Positions 20,881 through 34,365 of a DNA stretch of 64,000 nucleotides are shown here, piece after piece; positions within the stretch are counted from its first letter, which is position 1, and the number at the start of each line of letters is the position of its first letter. The position numbers and the translations under genes are program-made. The stretch spans positions 17,064,204 to 17,128,203 of the forward strand of contig NC_083655.1 of assembly GCF_963576545.1 (NCBI RefSeq), written 5' to 3'. The notes beneath the pieces were generated by a model that searched no databases, had not been told where the DNA came from, and saw only the letters and a list, made by a program, of their open reading frames with translations. This DNA is from Limanda limanda. Lineage: Eukaryota; Chordata; Actinopteri; Pleuronectiformes; Pleuronectidae.

Positions 20881-23800
20881 TTCTTTCTTTTATCAACCTT
20901 GATGTTCCAAACAGAAACCGCCTTCTGTTTCTAAACTTCCTCCCTCTCTGTTTGATATTTGTCTTTCACACTTTGAGACACTTTGAATCCATTTTTTTGC
21001 TCCTGCGCGGATCGCTTTGATCAATTTGAGAGAAGATTGTTCCAATGCGAGTCAACTCTCAGAGGACAGGTGCAGGCGAACCATAATGAGAAAATATTAA
21101 GAGCACGTACAAGGATCTAAGAATGGCAAAATCCCATTTTGTCTTTCTAAATAGTGCAAATGAATCACTAATGCCGTCTTGTAATAAACAATATCACAGT
21201 AAATGTATGTGTTGGTCCAAGGGAGGGAGGGAAGTAAAGTATTAGCTGACTTCGAGATGCAAAGCATGTCTGATATTACAGAGACAGAGGTGAGAAATGC
21301 ACATGGGAGAACCTATTTATTTCCCCCCATGTGCTATGCAAATGAAGCGTGCTGCCCGCTACAGTAGGACTCATTGCTAGTCTGCTCACCCATTTCTCAG
21401 GCTTAGCATGTAATGAAATGGAGGCCTTTGGCTGAAATGACCTTTCCTATCCACTGAGTTCTCACCTGCTGATGTGTGCATACCCCCAACCTGTGAGTGA
21501 GAGGATGGGTAGTGGGAGAGAGACAATCGCAGTGAGGACCAGGAAGAAAATAAGCTGGGAAAATTGCTTTTGAATTACAGAGGTAATATCAATCGATGTT
21601 GAATCACACGTCGGATTTCCATCGAAGGCAACCAATTAAAGCTACCATCCATACTCCTCTTGGTCTGTCAGCGTCTCCGACATGTGTTCGTCATGTAAAG
21701 TGAAATTGTCTGTTTTTTTCTCCCGGTTTTCCACCTCTCACGCCTACTCTGATCTTTTTTTCTGTCTTTAGCGAGCGTGTCAGAGACATTGAGATTATTT
21801 TCATGGCTGCATCAGGATTTCATTGCTCCCGATGTTTGTCGTAAAGGATTCCTAATTGGACGCCACTCGCCACAACAAGATGTGTGAGCTGTTGTTTGTA
21901 CCAACAAATGTATATTTAACCCAATTTACAGAGGAATAACATTCATATTGTTTATTCCTGCCCCTTCTGATTTACATCTAACCCCAACTTTGAGTGACAA
22001 TAGCAGAATTCGCTTGTCCTTTATGTAGTAATGTAAAACGTTATACAGTAGGCTTTAACTCTTACCGTGATCCTTTTCTCTTTAATTGAATGATTGTCTT
22101 ATCCTAAGCATCCACCAAACCTAAAAAATCCCCCAAACTAAATGATTGTATAGGTTTGTGCTTGTCTGACAAGCATATGTTGTCATGGTAATAAGAAACA
22201 CGCGATTAAAGTTGTGGAGCTGTGATAGTGTGGTTAGGTGTAAGCACATAAGTTAAGGTTGTGTTTATAAATAGATTGTGGTTTGGGTTAACATAAATCC
22301 TCCCTCAGGTTACTGGACATCATCATCATGGATTCAATAATAAACATGCAATTAAATGTGTTGAATGTTCGTGGTTAGGGTTAGAAAAGAAAAGAAACAA
22401 CAATGACTGGTGCTTTCGCATGGGAAACAAACTGCAGCCTCCACGGCAACCTCCTCTTAACGTGGACTTCACTCCATGTACAACACCACCTGATGCCTTC
22501 TTTCTTTCTACAGCCACAATAGGTCAGCTTATAGACTGTAACTCTGGGTCATAATGTGATGTTTGGAACAGAGTGCCAGTATATTTGCCTAATCAACCAT
22601 ATTTCTATCAGTATCATTGTGGTTGTATTTTTGATGACACCATGGTTGATTTGTACTTTACACTGTACTAAATGTATCATAAACTCACTCAATGGAACCT
22701 TTCCCAAAACCACATGTTCTTCCTGGGCTTTAAAGCAACTTCCCTTTGTGCTGTAAATCATTAAGACTTAAATCAGGTAAAACACTCTATGTGTTTGAGT
22801 AGAGGCTGCAAATCCTCCTATTGAACTTGCTGTCTCTTTTTTTTACAGTCATTGCACAAAGGTTTTATAAATGATTTCTTAACATGAAAATTGCTTTATG
22901 CTGCATGTTTAATTTGAGGTACTCATGGACTCATTCTCATATTTATTTTGATTTATTTTTCTTTGTAAAATCATCCAACTGTACAAGGCCAGTGGACAGA
23001 GAAGGAGTGTGCAGCATTATTTATCTAATCCTGCTCGTGATATACGGTCGCTATCCCTTCGATTCCTTTGGGATCCCTGCTCTCGCTCATCCTCACTTTT
23101 TTCACAATTACTGTCACTCCCTCCGTCTTTCTTTCCATATATCCACCCCTATCCCTCGCCCCTCTTCTTTCTCAGCCGCCCTGGAGATTCATTGTGGCAT
23201 TGACAGAAAGACCTCTCCCGTCTCGCTCTCTGAATGCTGGGAGGGATGTATATCACGGATCAGCAGTTCCCCTGTCTCCTTTCGCCGATGGACTCCAGTA
23301 CAACGCTTGGGTCCATGCTTGTATTTCAAAGTCTGACGTTTACGAGAAAGAAAATCTGCCTCACTTCTCCCCTCCCCTGTCCTCAGGCAGGAAATCTCGG
23401 AAATCAGGCATTCGAGTGTTGCACATCACATCTGTCACCAAACTCATCAGCATGTAAATTAGTTGGGAGACAACTGCAAGACGCAAAGATAATCAAAACA
23501 GAAAAGACAAGGAGAGGGGTTTGATGGATACGATTAATTAATGAGGTACTCTTGTGTCATGACAATAATAATAAGTTATTTCCTCTCACCATCGTCTCCT
23601 GGTGGGTTTAAGTTTAAGCAGGTGAGAGAAGCTCGAAATACAAGACCAAACCTATTCTCAGTGGAATTCTTATCCTGTAAATGTTCTACACATCAGTAGT
23701 AATTTTTCAGCGATTCTTGAATTCAAGTCGCCTTTTTGTACTTGCTGCGGTACCTTAACATCCACAGTTGCTGCCAATGTTGAAAGTTGAGCAGACTTTG

Positions 23801-24227
23801 GCTGCTGTGTCTGCTGAATGCTGAGATCTTTGTGTTTGAGGCGTGCAGCAGGAGCCTCGCTGAGTGGCAGTGATCAAAATGGCCCATTAGGAATGCAGTG
23901 TGCCATACTGTATTTAGGTCACAGCCTGAGCCACCGCTTCCACTGAGAAACCACAGCGCTGTCGTCCCCCACCCATCAATATTCCTGCACCCCGACTTGG
24001 AAGGCGGGGTGAAGTGGGGGGTGCCAGTTTGGTTAGGCTTTATCCAACTGTGAGTGAACATGCACTGCATATGGCCTTGAGAGAACAAATGTGTGTGTTT
24101 GACTATTCATGGGTTGTAGCTATTCAAGGCTTTTGTGTACGTCTGTTTTTGAGAAGTCAGAGACAGAGAATGCACAGAATTATTAAGGACAAAACATCTG
24201 CAACTAAAATAACAGAACAGAACTTTT

Positions 24228-25130
24228 AGGGCTGCATGATTAATAAAATCGTGATCTGGGTTCACATCCATATACGATCTCATTTGCCTTTTAGTGCCCT
24301 TACTTTATTCCTTAACCAATGACAATGTGGGATCATCCCATGACAGCAGCAGAAAGCCACCAGTGAGAGAGAGAGAGCGAGTGACGGAGAAGCAGAGAAA
24401 AGTTTGCTTTGAGGACAGAAAAAAATCAATGAAATTAAATTCAAAGAAAACACCTCAGACTGCATTGGGAATAAGATAAACAACCTATCTGTGCGCATGC
24501 AGAAAAAGAATCTGGCCCTGCTCAGACCAAGTAGTAAATTTCATCCTGAATTTTACTGTGAAAACTAGTGATCTGAGCTCATGTCCTCGCTCTGTATGCA
24601 CATACACCTGAACCTCATTTATGTGCATGAAGACCAAATTACGTTTTAAACCAGTCTGAGGATTTGATGTGTGCGATTACAATGTTTGTGTGTGTCTGTG
24701 ATTGTGTGTGTCGGCCCGAGCGACCTGTGCAGAAAGACACATTTCAAAACAAACTCATTATGTGGTGGTCTGTTTTGATATGGTGTCAGCGGCCACGAAC
24801 AAATTAGACCGAGAAGACAATGAAAGTCAAAACCATGTACACTGCCAGTTGTGTTTTGCCATCATGGCATTAACACACCACAACAATACAAATTTATACA
24901 ATCACCCTATACGTCATCACAAACTACAATGTGAGGAAACTGTACAGGACAAGAAAACATCAGCTGAAAATCCATAATAACAGATCAGGCTCAATCATAT
25001 TTTTTGTTGAGTTTCCTTTTGCAGGTCATTTGAGTGCAATAAACATTCATTTTGAAAAAAGAAAAAAAAAAACTTTGAGAGTGAATCGTGAAATCGTGGT
25101 TCTCGTTTTTTTCATGAATCATGCATCGCT
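24228..25130. mobile_element. hAT-like non-autonomous element (degenerate)
   Basis: The left end agggctgcatgattaat and the right end atgaatcatgcatcgct are inverted repeats with mismatches, and both ends carry a further block of the type aaatcgtg. Elements with gggctgcacgattaat-type ends are common in fish and usually assigned to hAT. No transposase is visible, and an 8-bp duplication is not clear (gaactttt on the left, gaatagtt on the right). A CA array starts 23 bp past the right end. Confidence 0.5.
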
Positions 25131-25152
25131 GAATAGTTTGAATAATTCTAAT

Positions 25153-25153
<1 letters not shown>

Positions 25154-25215
<62 letters not shown>
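25154..25215. repeat. (CA)n microsatellite
   Basis: Pure CA run of about 31 units, 23 bp past the hAT-like element. Confidence 0.98.
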
Positions 25216-25217
<2 letters not shown>

Positions 25218-25409
25218 GTTCACCTGAACTCCCCTCAGAGCCACTCAAGTGTTTCTATGCAAATTGTCCTACAGAAAGTCGCTGCTCACTGCGCTCACAC
25301 ACTTTAACAGATGGATGCATGAATGTGTTTGGACTGTTTATTTGTGTTGTAATGAGAGGCTTTAATCAGCGGTGTCAGGCATTTGAAGCGTTCCTCTGAG
25401 TGTGCGCAA

Positions 25410-25426
25410 CCCCCCCCCCCCCCCCC
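25410..25426. repeat. PolyC tract (17 bases)
   Basis: Homopolymeric C run, similar in kind to shorter ones at 300-311, 37893-37906 and 48302-48315; a likely place for sequencing length errors. Confidence 0.95.
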
Positions 25427-25986
25427 ACTCTCATATACACACACACACAACTCTGTGATTTATGTGAAACATTAAAGGCAATCATGTTGGGCCGGGCCTC
25501 CTCCTTTGTATTGCACAGGCTGTTATGAAATATGGACAAGCCAAGCTGTCCCTTGATACACAAGCACACACACAAACACACATACATATCCTTGTGTGCA
25601 CCTGCTTTTGCTTAAATATGAATAATTGGCAACACGTAGTGATTAATGCTTATTTTTTTCCCAGCACATAAGCCTCACTCATGTGTAAGTACTTTTTCAT
25701 AGATTGATGGACATTTATAGACACTCATACTCACACTCATACAAATCCCCAGGGTCGAACATTGCTTTGATATAAAAAGTTGTTAGTTTAGAGGCGAAGA
25801 ACATCTTTAGCCATTCACTCTGATGTAATTCTACCATCTTGGATGTCGCTGCAGCTCTGTGTCTGTGTTCTGTCTGGTCTGTGTTGCTATAAAGAACCTT
25901 TTTCAATAAGAGCGGATTAAGTCTGATTTTGAAAATCTACCATGCCCTCCTCTACACAAACACACACACAGACAAACATAGACTCA

Positions 25987-26086
<100 letters not shown>

Positions 26087-27908
26087 CAGACACATAAAAA
26101 CAGTATGGAAGTACAATGAAGTATCTGTAGGATGGGATACCACCCTTAAATAGCCCTATGGCTCTCTGTGACTGACCATTCTTCACACGCATACATTTAT
26201 TTTAGTCCAAACGTTTTTTCCTCCTCCTGCGGGGGTGTTGTTGGTGGTGTAGAAAGACTCTGTTTGTCTTTGGTTATCTATGTCTACTTACAACTAGACA
26301 AGTGGTGGAATGCAGTTGTTGATCAGGCAATTGGACACACATACCGGCTCCAACGAATGTAACCCAGAAAGATAAATTCTGAAAGAGAAGTGTGAAGGGA
26401 GGGGAAAAAACTGAACGGAGAATACCTAGCTGTAGAATTACAGAAATATAAGAAAATTCAAACTGACAGAGCAGGAAAAAAAGATATATGTTTGGATGAA
26501 AAACAATTATTTTGAAAGGGCGATACAGCAATTTCTATGCATCTGTATATCTGGCAGAAAATCTTCATTTCCATACAATAACCTCTTTATGGTAAACAGG
26601 ATAGGTACAGTGATATCGGTTGAAAAGAGTCACTTAAATACAATAATCTGACTTGCAATTCGTACGCCCACAAATTGTTTTTCATTTTCAATGCTATGAC
26701 ATGGTGGAAGAACACATAGAGCGTCACTGAAACAGAGAATTCGCAAACGTTGTCAGCGGCATCTTTTTGCTCAGCTGGGAGACCGAAGAGTCATAGAAGT
26801 TTCTGGTGAGAATCATTTTATCTCCATCTAGCCCGTGGCGCTGTCCCCCTCCTGGGGCACGGCCTGATGTCATGCATAAATGCATGTCATGCCTCCACAA
26901 TGCGGGACACGCCACTCTTCCACCCGGCATGAACCATCTTGACTCCCATCCTCCCCCCTCCTGCACCTCTACCCACTGTTTTCACACCGTCGGTGGCAGA
27001 ATTAGGGCTGGCCTCCCTCCATGGCTGCAGCCAATCAACAACCCAACCCCCCCTGGGTGGAAATCAATTGGTTCTGTGTGTGCAAGCCCTTGACCAATGG
27101 AGTGAAAGCAGAGAGATGTCATATCTTGCTGTGACCTGTAAGAGGCAGAGTCCCTCTAAAAGGCAGTGAGATGTGCAGCTGCATTACGAGTTGTGTTATT
27201 CTGAAGACACATTCCCCCCACGGTGGTGAATCCTAAGATCTTACTCATTCTCTGATGAATCTCGGGTTGCAGTCTTTCTCTTAAAACTCTTAAAACCCCT
27301 TTCCTTTCCTTAAGAGATGCATCAAATTGTAGATTCTGGTTCAAAAGAGGTCTGGCTGAGCAGGGAAAGCGCTGACTGACATTACAGGTTGCAGATAATG
27401 AGTTCCGGGGGGAAGGAGATAATCGTCTGGCGTTGAGCTTGAAGCTGGAGGAATGACGGGAGAATATCCTCCCATACCTCTTGGGTCGGTGTCCCTGGAA
27501 ACCGGTGGTGGCAACGTTACGCAGAGGCCACTCGACGATAACGAATGCCCCTTTAATGCCTGTTAACGATCGCTGGGTCACAATGCGATTTGTAAGGAAG
27601 AGGGGAGAAAAAAGACACTCTCGCTCCCTTTTTCTTTCTCTGACTGTCTTATTGGATTTTTTTACAAGGCATCTGTGTGTGTCACCCCGGGAAGAGAATG
27701 TTTACTCGCCACAGCTGCAACAACAGTTAGCTGGCGAGGAGGACAGACAAATCCGACAGCCTCACCTTTTCTAACAAGGAGCTATTAAAATTACATGCCA
27801 CTGTCAGGGTTTTGCCCTTGGTGCTGCACTGTGTAGAAATCATGCACTTCTTCTTATTGGCATGGCCTTGCCTTTGACAGGGAGGGGAGAAGATAGACAA
27901 GGAGCATT

Positions 27909-27931
27909 GTGTGTGTGTGTGTGTGTGTGTT
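27909..27931. repeat. (TG)n microsatellite
   Basis: Short pure TG run. Confidence 0.9.
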
Positions 27932-30900
27932 TGTTCTCATCTTACCTTTCTGCTGTGTACTTTTTGCCACCAATAAGAGGATAATATTGTCTCTCGGCTC
28001 TGAATAAATGTGTATTTTCTGCGACGCTTTACGGATGGTCACAATGAAAGGCAATGGGTGGAGGCATGGTTATTTATTTACTTCCCCACAGCAACCAATA
28101 CGGTTTGGAGGCAGTGGGGCTCAGACACCACATCAGGCCTCTGCAGGGGACATCGCCCTGGGAGATTTGGATTAACTTTCAGGTCCGCTGAGCAGAAACG
28201 ATAATGATTCTTTTTTGTCTGCCCTTGAAATTATCCTCTCATCACTTACTCAAATTGATAGATGCAGTCTTTCTTTTTCCTCCTCTCTGGCTCACCTGTT
28301 CCATTTGCAGGTTTGAATAATGCCAGAAGATGTAACCGCTCATATGAGGAGTGCATCATGTGAGGGTTAAACCATTCGGTCCCTGGCATCAATGGATTTA
28401 CTTTTTAAGAACCACAGATAAGAGAAAAGAGTAGACAGCTCCTGCTCCCTAAGTCAGACACTTCCTGTGAGCAAACCACAAAATTCCCCTCAGAAGATGT
28501 CAAAACAGATTTGCTTCTCTCAAATCTGCTCCCCAGATTAAATGATTGTAACAATCAAACAGGCTTTGAGGCTTTGCATAATTTTATTTTTCTCACTGTT
28601 TGGAAATTCTGTCCTGGACTTTTTTTTTTTACTCTACACTGTTGTGCCGCAGCCTTGAAGTATTATTACCCTGTAAAATCAATGAAGATGATGTATGAGG
28701 CACCGACTGCTAGTAGTATAAACCCTTCTGTTTTCAGTGCTCTAAGATGATGTATCATATTGAATGGAGTACATATTTACTGACTTCTTTTCAGGTAAAG
28801 CTAGAATACATGCAGTAAAAGCAGATATAACACAGTATGCCGAATGTGCATCAGTATATAAAAGCATTTAGTTTTATGAGATGCTGTCAGCTGATGTGTG
28901 ACCCAGGACACTTTGATTGAACACTTCAATTTCACTCTCAATGTTTCATCGCATCAGTGGCTAGCACAGCATTAATAAAGCATATATTATATTTGGCTGA
29001 CACGTGTTTGAGTGTCTAAATGAGGTTTAATGACCAATCAGACATTATCAAGACCAAACAATGATGAATCACACAAATCAGCTGGAGCTTGGAAAGAAGC
29101 CTAAAGATCATATCTGGTTTCTGTGTGCAAATCACAATACGTCTGATCAACACAGCATCTTGCTCAGCTATTGTGTTTGCACTCATTTAATCTTAACTAA
29201 ACATCTCTCTACCCAGGTGGTTCTGCGATCTCCATCTCTCTGCACCTCTGTTCTTTGTCTTTTGAGGGGCCCCTCTGCATTTCTGTATTCATCACTCTTA
29301 CCTGCTGTCCGCCACAGCGAGATAGATGCTTAGGAACGGATCATTAAACAGAGCTTTGGTCCGGGGGACTGAGGCAGAAAAAGATCAGAGCTTTTTGAGG
29401 AGGTAAATGGCGTATCATTGTTCACCTGCTTGAATGGGGAAGTCCAGGTGTTGCTTAAATGGTGACTAATGCAAGTCAAATAGTCATTCATGTTAATAAT
29501 CTTGATTCAAAGATCCCGTTTCTTCTGGAAAGAGATAATATGTCCACAATTGAGAGCAATGATATGATATGTAACAATTATTGAGTAGATTGTCTAAAAA
29601 TTTCTAGACCTATGTTATGAATGACAAAGGAAAATCACACTGGAAACCAGTTAGTCAGTCTGTTCTTTGGTTTTGCTGGGCAGTGGTGTTGAATAAAACA
29701 ACTCCCATTGTTCAGTGTTGCTTCACGATGTCATCAAACGAGGTCTGTTACAAGTTGTATACTCATAATATACTTAATTCACTTAGCTGTTGCAGTTTGC
29801 AATGAAAAATTATTTGAAACAATGCCATCCAGACTTCTGGGTGGTATTTTTAATGCTGTACAGCCACATCGCAATAAAACTGGCTGGTCAGTCTTTTAGG
29901 TCAAATGAAGTTCTCTTTGCCAAACTGCAGTGTAGTTCCTCCATTGTCATTCTCTCCATAACTTGCTGCTGCCAATCAATATCTTATTATCAAGCTTCAA
30001 CAACCTCACTCTCAATACAAGGATCCTGATGCCAGTCCTAATTAATGCCAAGGTGCCAATACTGGCTCAAGAGTTGCCATAGAAACAGCTGAGTTTATTT
30101 CCTCCCTCCTGACCGAGATGAACCAAAAATCATTCCTGTTTTCTATCCGATTCCCTTCGTTTCTCAGACGAGACACATAGTTTCAGAGACAGGGTTGAAA
30201 ATCAGTAGTTTGTACTTGAAACAAACATTGATGCAACAGATTTCCGATCTCTTTCTGCCAAGAAAGTGTTGAGTTTAGAAATATTACATTGTGGTTTGTG
30301 CATCATTGACTGTGTGGTGGATAATCCTGTGCTCCCCTGTAGTCCCCACTGGCAGGACTAGGGGTTTCAACAGGAAGGGCAGAGCCATGTTGGTAAACCG
30401 GCAAGTGTCTCAAGCCGTCTAATAACTCTGGTAGGATTGTCCCTTTCCTCTGCCTCTGCTTGGATGTGGAACCTGCTACTCAAGCCACTGGCGATGGGGG
30501 AATAGCCTTTCATACGGGAGCTGCCCAGGATCCTGCTCAGTCTAATCCGCCAATATGTTTCACTATGACAAATCTCTAACCGTATTGATGTCGATCCAGA
30601 ATGAGGACAAAAGTGCTGAGGGCAGAAGTTTGTCTCCCCTAAGGTTATCTTGTGTTGTTAGGTGGGTTGGCATAAGAAGAGGCTGAGAAAAAATTGGAAG
30701 AAGAATAGAAGGAGGTGAATTTTCCTTAGGAAGTTAATGAAAGTCTTTGAAGCGAGGTGAGGGAAGCTGTCACCTGCCCTGGTGATAGATAGCAGGTTCA
30801 CTATTATTAGCATTCTCAGCCCCTGCCTGGAGTTTTATGCCTTAGTAGAGCCATTTGTTGATTAATTAATCAGGTAATGTATGCTATCTGTGCTACAAAG

Positions 30901-33438
30901 GAACCCACATATCACTCCCTCTGCCTCTCCTGGGCCCCCTGCACAACCACAAAGTCAGATATCCCACCAGGCCACAGCCCATTCAAAAGATTACAATTCC
31001 AAAGCAGCCCCTACCACACAGAAGCCAATTCCACAAAGCTCCCGGTTGCTTTTAATGTAAAGTAGAATAATAAACATCTATGAGGGAAACAGTCTCCCAT
31101 TTCATGAATTTATTCACTTCCACTGGCCCAAAGTCAACCTTGTCTGATGTGATTTTTTTCCTGCTTTCAGAGAAAGTTTTCAAACTGTCAAATAAAGCTC
31201 AGCTACGAGGAAGGTAAAAATAAACTCGAAGTGAAGCAGCGTGGTGCTGGGAGACCGCAGAGCTTAATGCTTTCTCCTGGGCCGCCGCCTGAAATTGAAC
31301 GGGACCGCAAGAAAAAAAAAAGCCCATGTGGAACATCGTAATCGACATCTATGTGCAGTGCGAGTACACAGCGTTACCTTATGCAATATGAACACTCAAT
31401 AAACATACAGCCCTTTGCTGTGATTATATTTATTGAATTTCCTTCACTTGTGGCCTCGTGCCCCTGTGCCCGTACACGTTCTCTTATTGCCCTGTCTGTA
31501 CAATCATCACATTTGTTCATATAGGTGGCCTGGTCTCCAACAACCTGACAATCATAAGTCAACAATCAAAAGCACAAGGTTTGCACTCCTCACATTTTTT
31601 AAATTGAGTTTTCACATTTGGAGCCGGTTAAAGTGCAAACCTTAAGTAGTTCCACATTCAGAATGTTAGGTTTCTTGCACAGCATTTCAGTTCATGTAAA
31701 TATTTGACCTTTACCAATTTCTAACCAAACATTCTCAGCTTTTCCCACAGGCAGTATTTTGCCAAGTAGGATTTATATATTGTTTTTTCTCCAGGTTACC
31801 TCATATTCTCCAACTGTGGCTGAGTGTCTTGTTCTCCGCTTTTCATTTGAGATGTAATGAAAAACTGAGAAAGCTTTTTCAAACCCATCGGTTGGGGAAG
31901 TTGAAACTGAACGAAGGATGCTGCGCACATTCCTTTCTCTAAGATTTCAACTTTTACCTTACTTCAAGTCGGATTGGGTTTCAATTTATGGCCTTTGTTG
32001 AACCTCTTGTGCTTAATCCAACCAAAGTGATTAAATTCTGAGAATGAGTTGAGCCAATACCATACCCAGTTTGTAAGCAACCACAATAACCTTAAGTGCA
32101 ACAATCATGTCTACCCTCGCTTCTTTCATATAAAAATTCCTCAAATAACACTTCTCATACGTTATCAACATATGTAGATATAGTGATCAGAGAAACCTAT
32201 TCAATTTGCAGGTGCATATATATATATTGAGAACCACACACCAGCAATGGTGATTAGTGATTAGTGGATACAGTGACATTGAGTCTACTGTATATGGTGT
32301 GCAGATGTGCTTCTGCATGTGCAAAATGACCGTTGTGTGTACTTCCTGGATATCTGTCTTTAATACATCCTTTTTCTGTATCCTGCCATTTCGGACTTCC
32401 TCCACAGCTGGCCCCATTGTGGCGCAGCAGGAAATTACATCACACTTTCACGATATTGCCTTTCCTGTTCTGTCGCATCAGAGAGTTTAACTTTTATCCC
32501 TAAATTCTGTGCACATGTATAAAGTTGGCATCTGATCCTAGTGTTACCCACAAGCACACTGTTGTGAGTAATACAGTGGAGTCCGACTATGGAGTTGTCC
32601 ATTTATTATCCGTGGGTTTGTGAGTGTGCAGCCCTGTAAATGCACCATACTCCTGTCAACTGCATTTTCATTCCTCATCATCATCATTTCCCCACACCCC
32701 TCACACAGCCACAGACTCCACTCATTCATTTGCCGAGCGGCAAGCTTGGCTGACCAGAGGAATTTGCGATCACCGGCTTGACTTATTCTCACCTGCAGTA
32801 AGGCTGTCACGGATTTACCGCAACCGGCGTGTCACTCCTGTCATAAAAATGTAGAAGTTGGTGACACCGCCTAGAAACTTACAAATGATGCCGCCAGCTT
32901 GGTGGTTGCCTCCAGTTTTACATTACATTACATTCCGACCGTTTGCAGGTAGTTTGTTCCCTCCACGCTCAAAACTAAATCATGAGCTGTCACTGCTCCT
33001 CTCACTCAGTAAACTCTGCGGCTGAGGGACGGAGTGGGGAGCCTTCCCCATCTCTAAAAAAGTCTGCTTCAGACTTTCTTTTAACACTGCATGCCATGCT
33101 AGATTGAGTTTTGTCTGGGAGGGAACTTGCTATATGGAGTTATCTTTTTATATGGCTTGCTGCATTTTGATTGCATTTATTTGAAAAAGGCCAAGTTATT
33201 CATTAGATAACGTATGGGTGCCCGAGGAGACTCCTCCTGAGCTGTCACGCCGATACAAACCCAAACTGAGGATCGTGACAGTTTGACACTTTAATTTCCT
33301 ACTGAGTATTTCAAATAAAAAACCTGAACAAAGGATGAGAAATGCAGTTGTAAAAAAAAGAAAATGATCGATATTGCATTTGAAATTATTAAAGCCTGGG
33401 CCTCAATTAAATCCAGTGTGCCCTCCTCTTTTACTCAG

Positions 33439-33567
33439 GTTTGGAAAGCACCGGAAGGATGAGCAACCAGGAGACAGGATGGAGAGGAAGAGCTCCAGTA
33501 AATCTAAAGCGGAGGACGTGCAGGCGTCGGAGGCTGAGACCCTGCGGATGAGACTGGAACAGGAGAG
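33439..33567 (+). CDS. pard3: pard3 coding exon (FGKHRKD segment)
   Basis: Exon of 129 nt, phase 2 on both sides, with acceptor cctcttttactcag and donor gtgagt at 33568. It opens with FGKHRKDEQPGDRMERKS and ends RMRLEQE plus the first two bases of an arginine codon. In vertebrate PAR3 the same exon carries FGKHRKDD, a variable middle and RM.QEQER, so the ends are conserved and the middle is not. The preceding intron is 19.2 kb, the longest in the window. The 129-nt length means skipping would keep frame; whether that happens cannot be seen here. Confidence 0.95.
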
Positions 33568-34318
33568 GTGAGTGCTCAGACAGAGCCTTGGCTCGCTAAA
33601 AGCCGAAACAATTAAGTCCCGGCCAAACAAAGGGGGGAAAAAGACACCGCTGACTGGAAAATTAGCAAACTACCTAATTAACAAAATGGTGGCGCAAGGT
33701 CGAGAAATTCTGGGAAAGCACTCACATGTCAATTTGTGAAATGTCCCGTTCTTTTATATCAGTACATTAAATAGATCATTTATGGATTGTTGTTGCCTGT
33801 GCCATTCAGAGGCACTGACCTCCTAATGGTGCTCGTAGGCCCCTGTGGATTTGGCATGATTGAATGGTGCTCATTATAATAGCGAAATCGATGTAGCTCT
33901 GCATTTGTCTTCTCCTGCAGCTCGACCAGGTTGTTAATCGTTCAAGAATATGCTGTTCCTTTTTATCCAGGCCCTCTTGGCTCTGTGTCCTCCAGTGTTT
34001 GTGGACATCAGGACGTCCACAAGAAAAAGGCAAAAGCTTTGGTTTTGCCGCGTGCACATCATCCCTCAAAGACAAGCCCCATTTAATTCTCCAGCAGGCA
34101 AGACAATATTGGTGGCAGGCTGAATAAAAAGACAGCTTGCTGCTGCCATTGTTCTCTACCAGCCAAATGAACTCAGTAATCAAACTGCCGTTGGTAATGA
34201 CAGCTAATTGAATAGAAACAATAGGGCTTGATACCGTTCCCTCTTACGGCGAAGAGAGAGAGAAGGATGGATGGCTGCTGAAAATGCACGGTACCACAAA
34301 CACAAACAAGTGTGAACA

Positions 34319-34363
<45 letters not shown>
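34319..34363. repeat. (CA)n microsatellite
   Basis: Pure CA run of about 22 units in the intron following the 33439-33567 exon. Confidence 0.97.

Positions 34364-34365
<2 letters not shown>

Noticed and set aside
20385..21020. Long open frames (up to 211 codons) across the polypyrimidine tract
   Set aside because: Composition is only Ser/Leu/Phe/Pro from a CT simple repeat, no splice context, no known protein.
21772..21844. Open segment after a strong acceptor (tttctgtctttag), 24 codons to TAA
   Set aside because: Phase fits, but it is short, has no donor and no nearby AATAAA; not distinguishable from chance.
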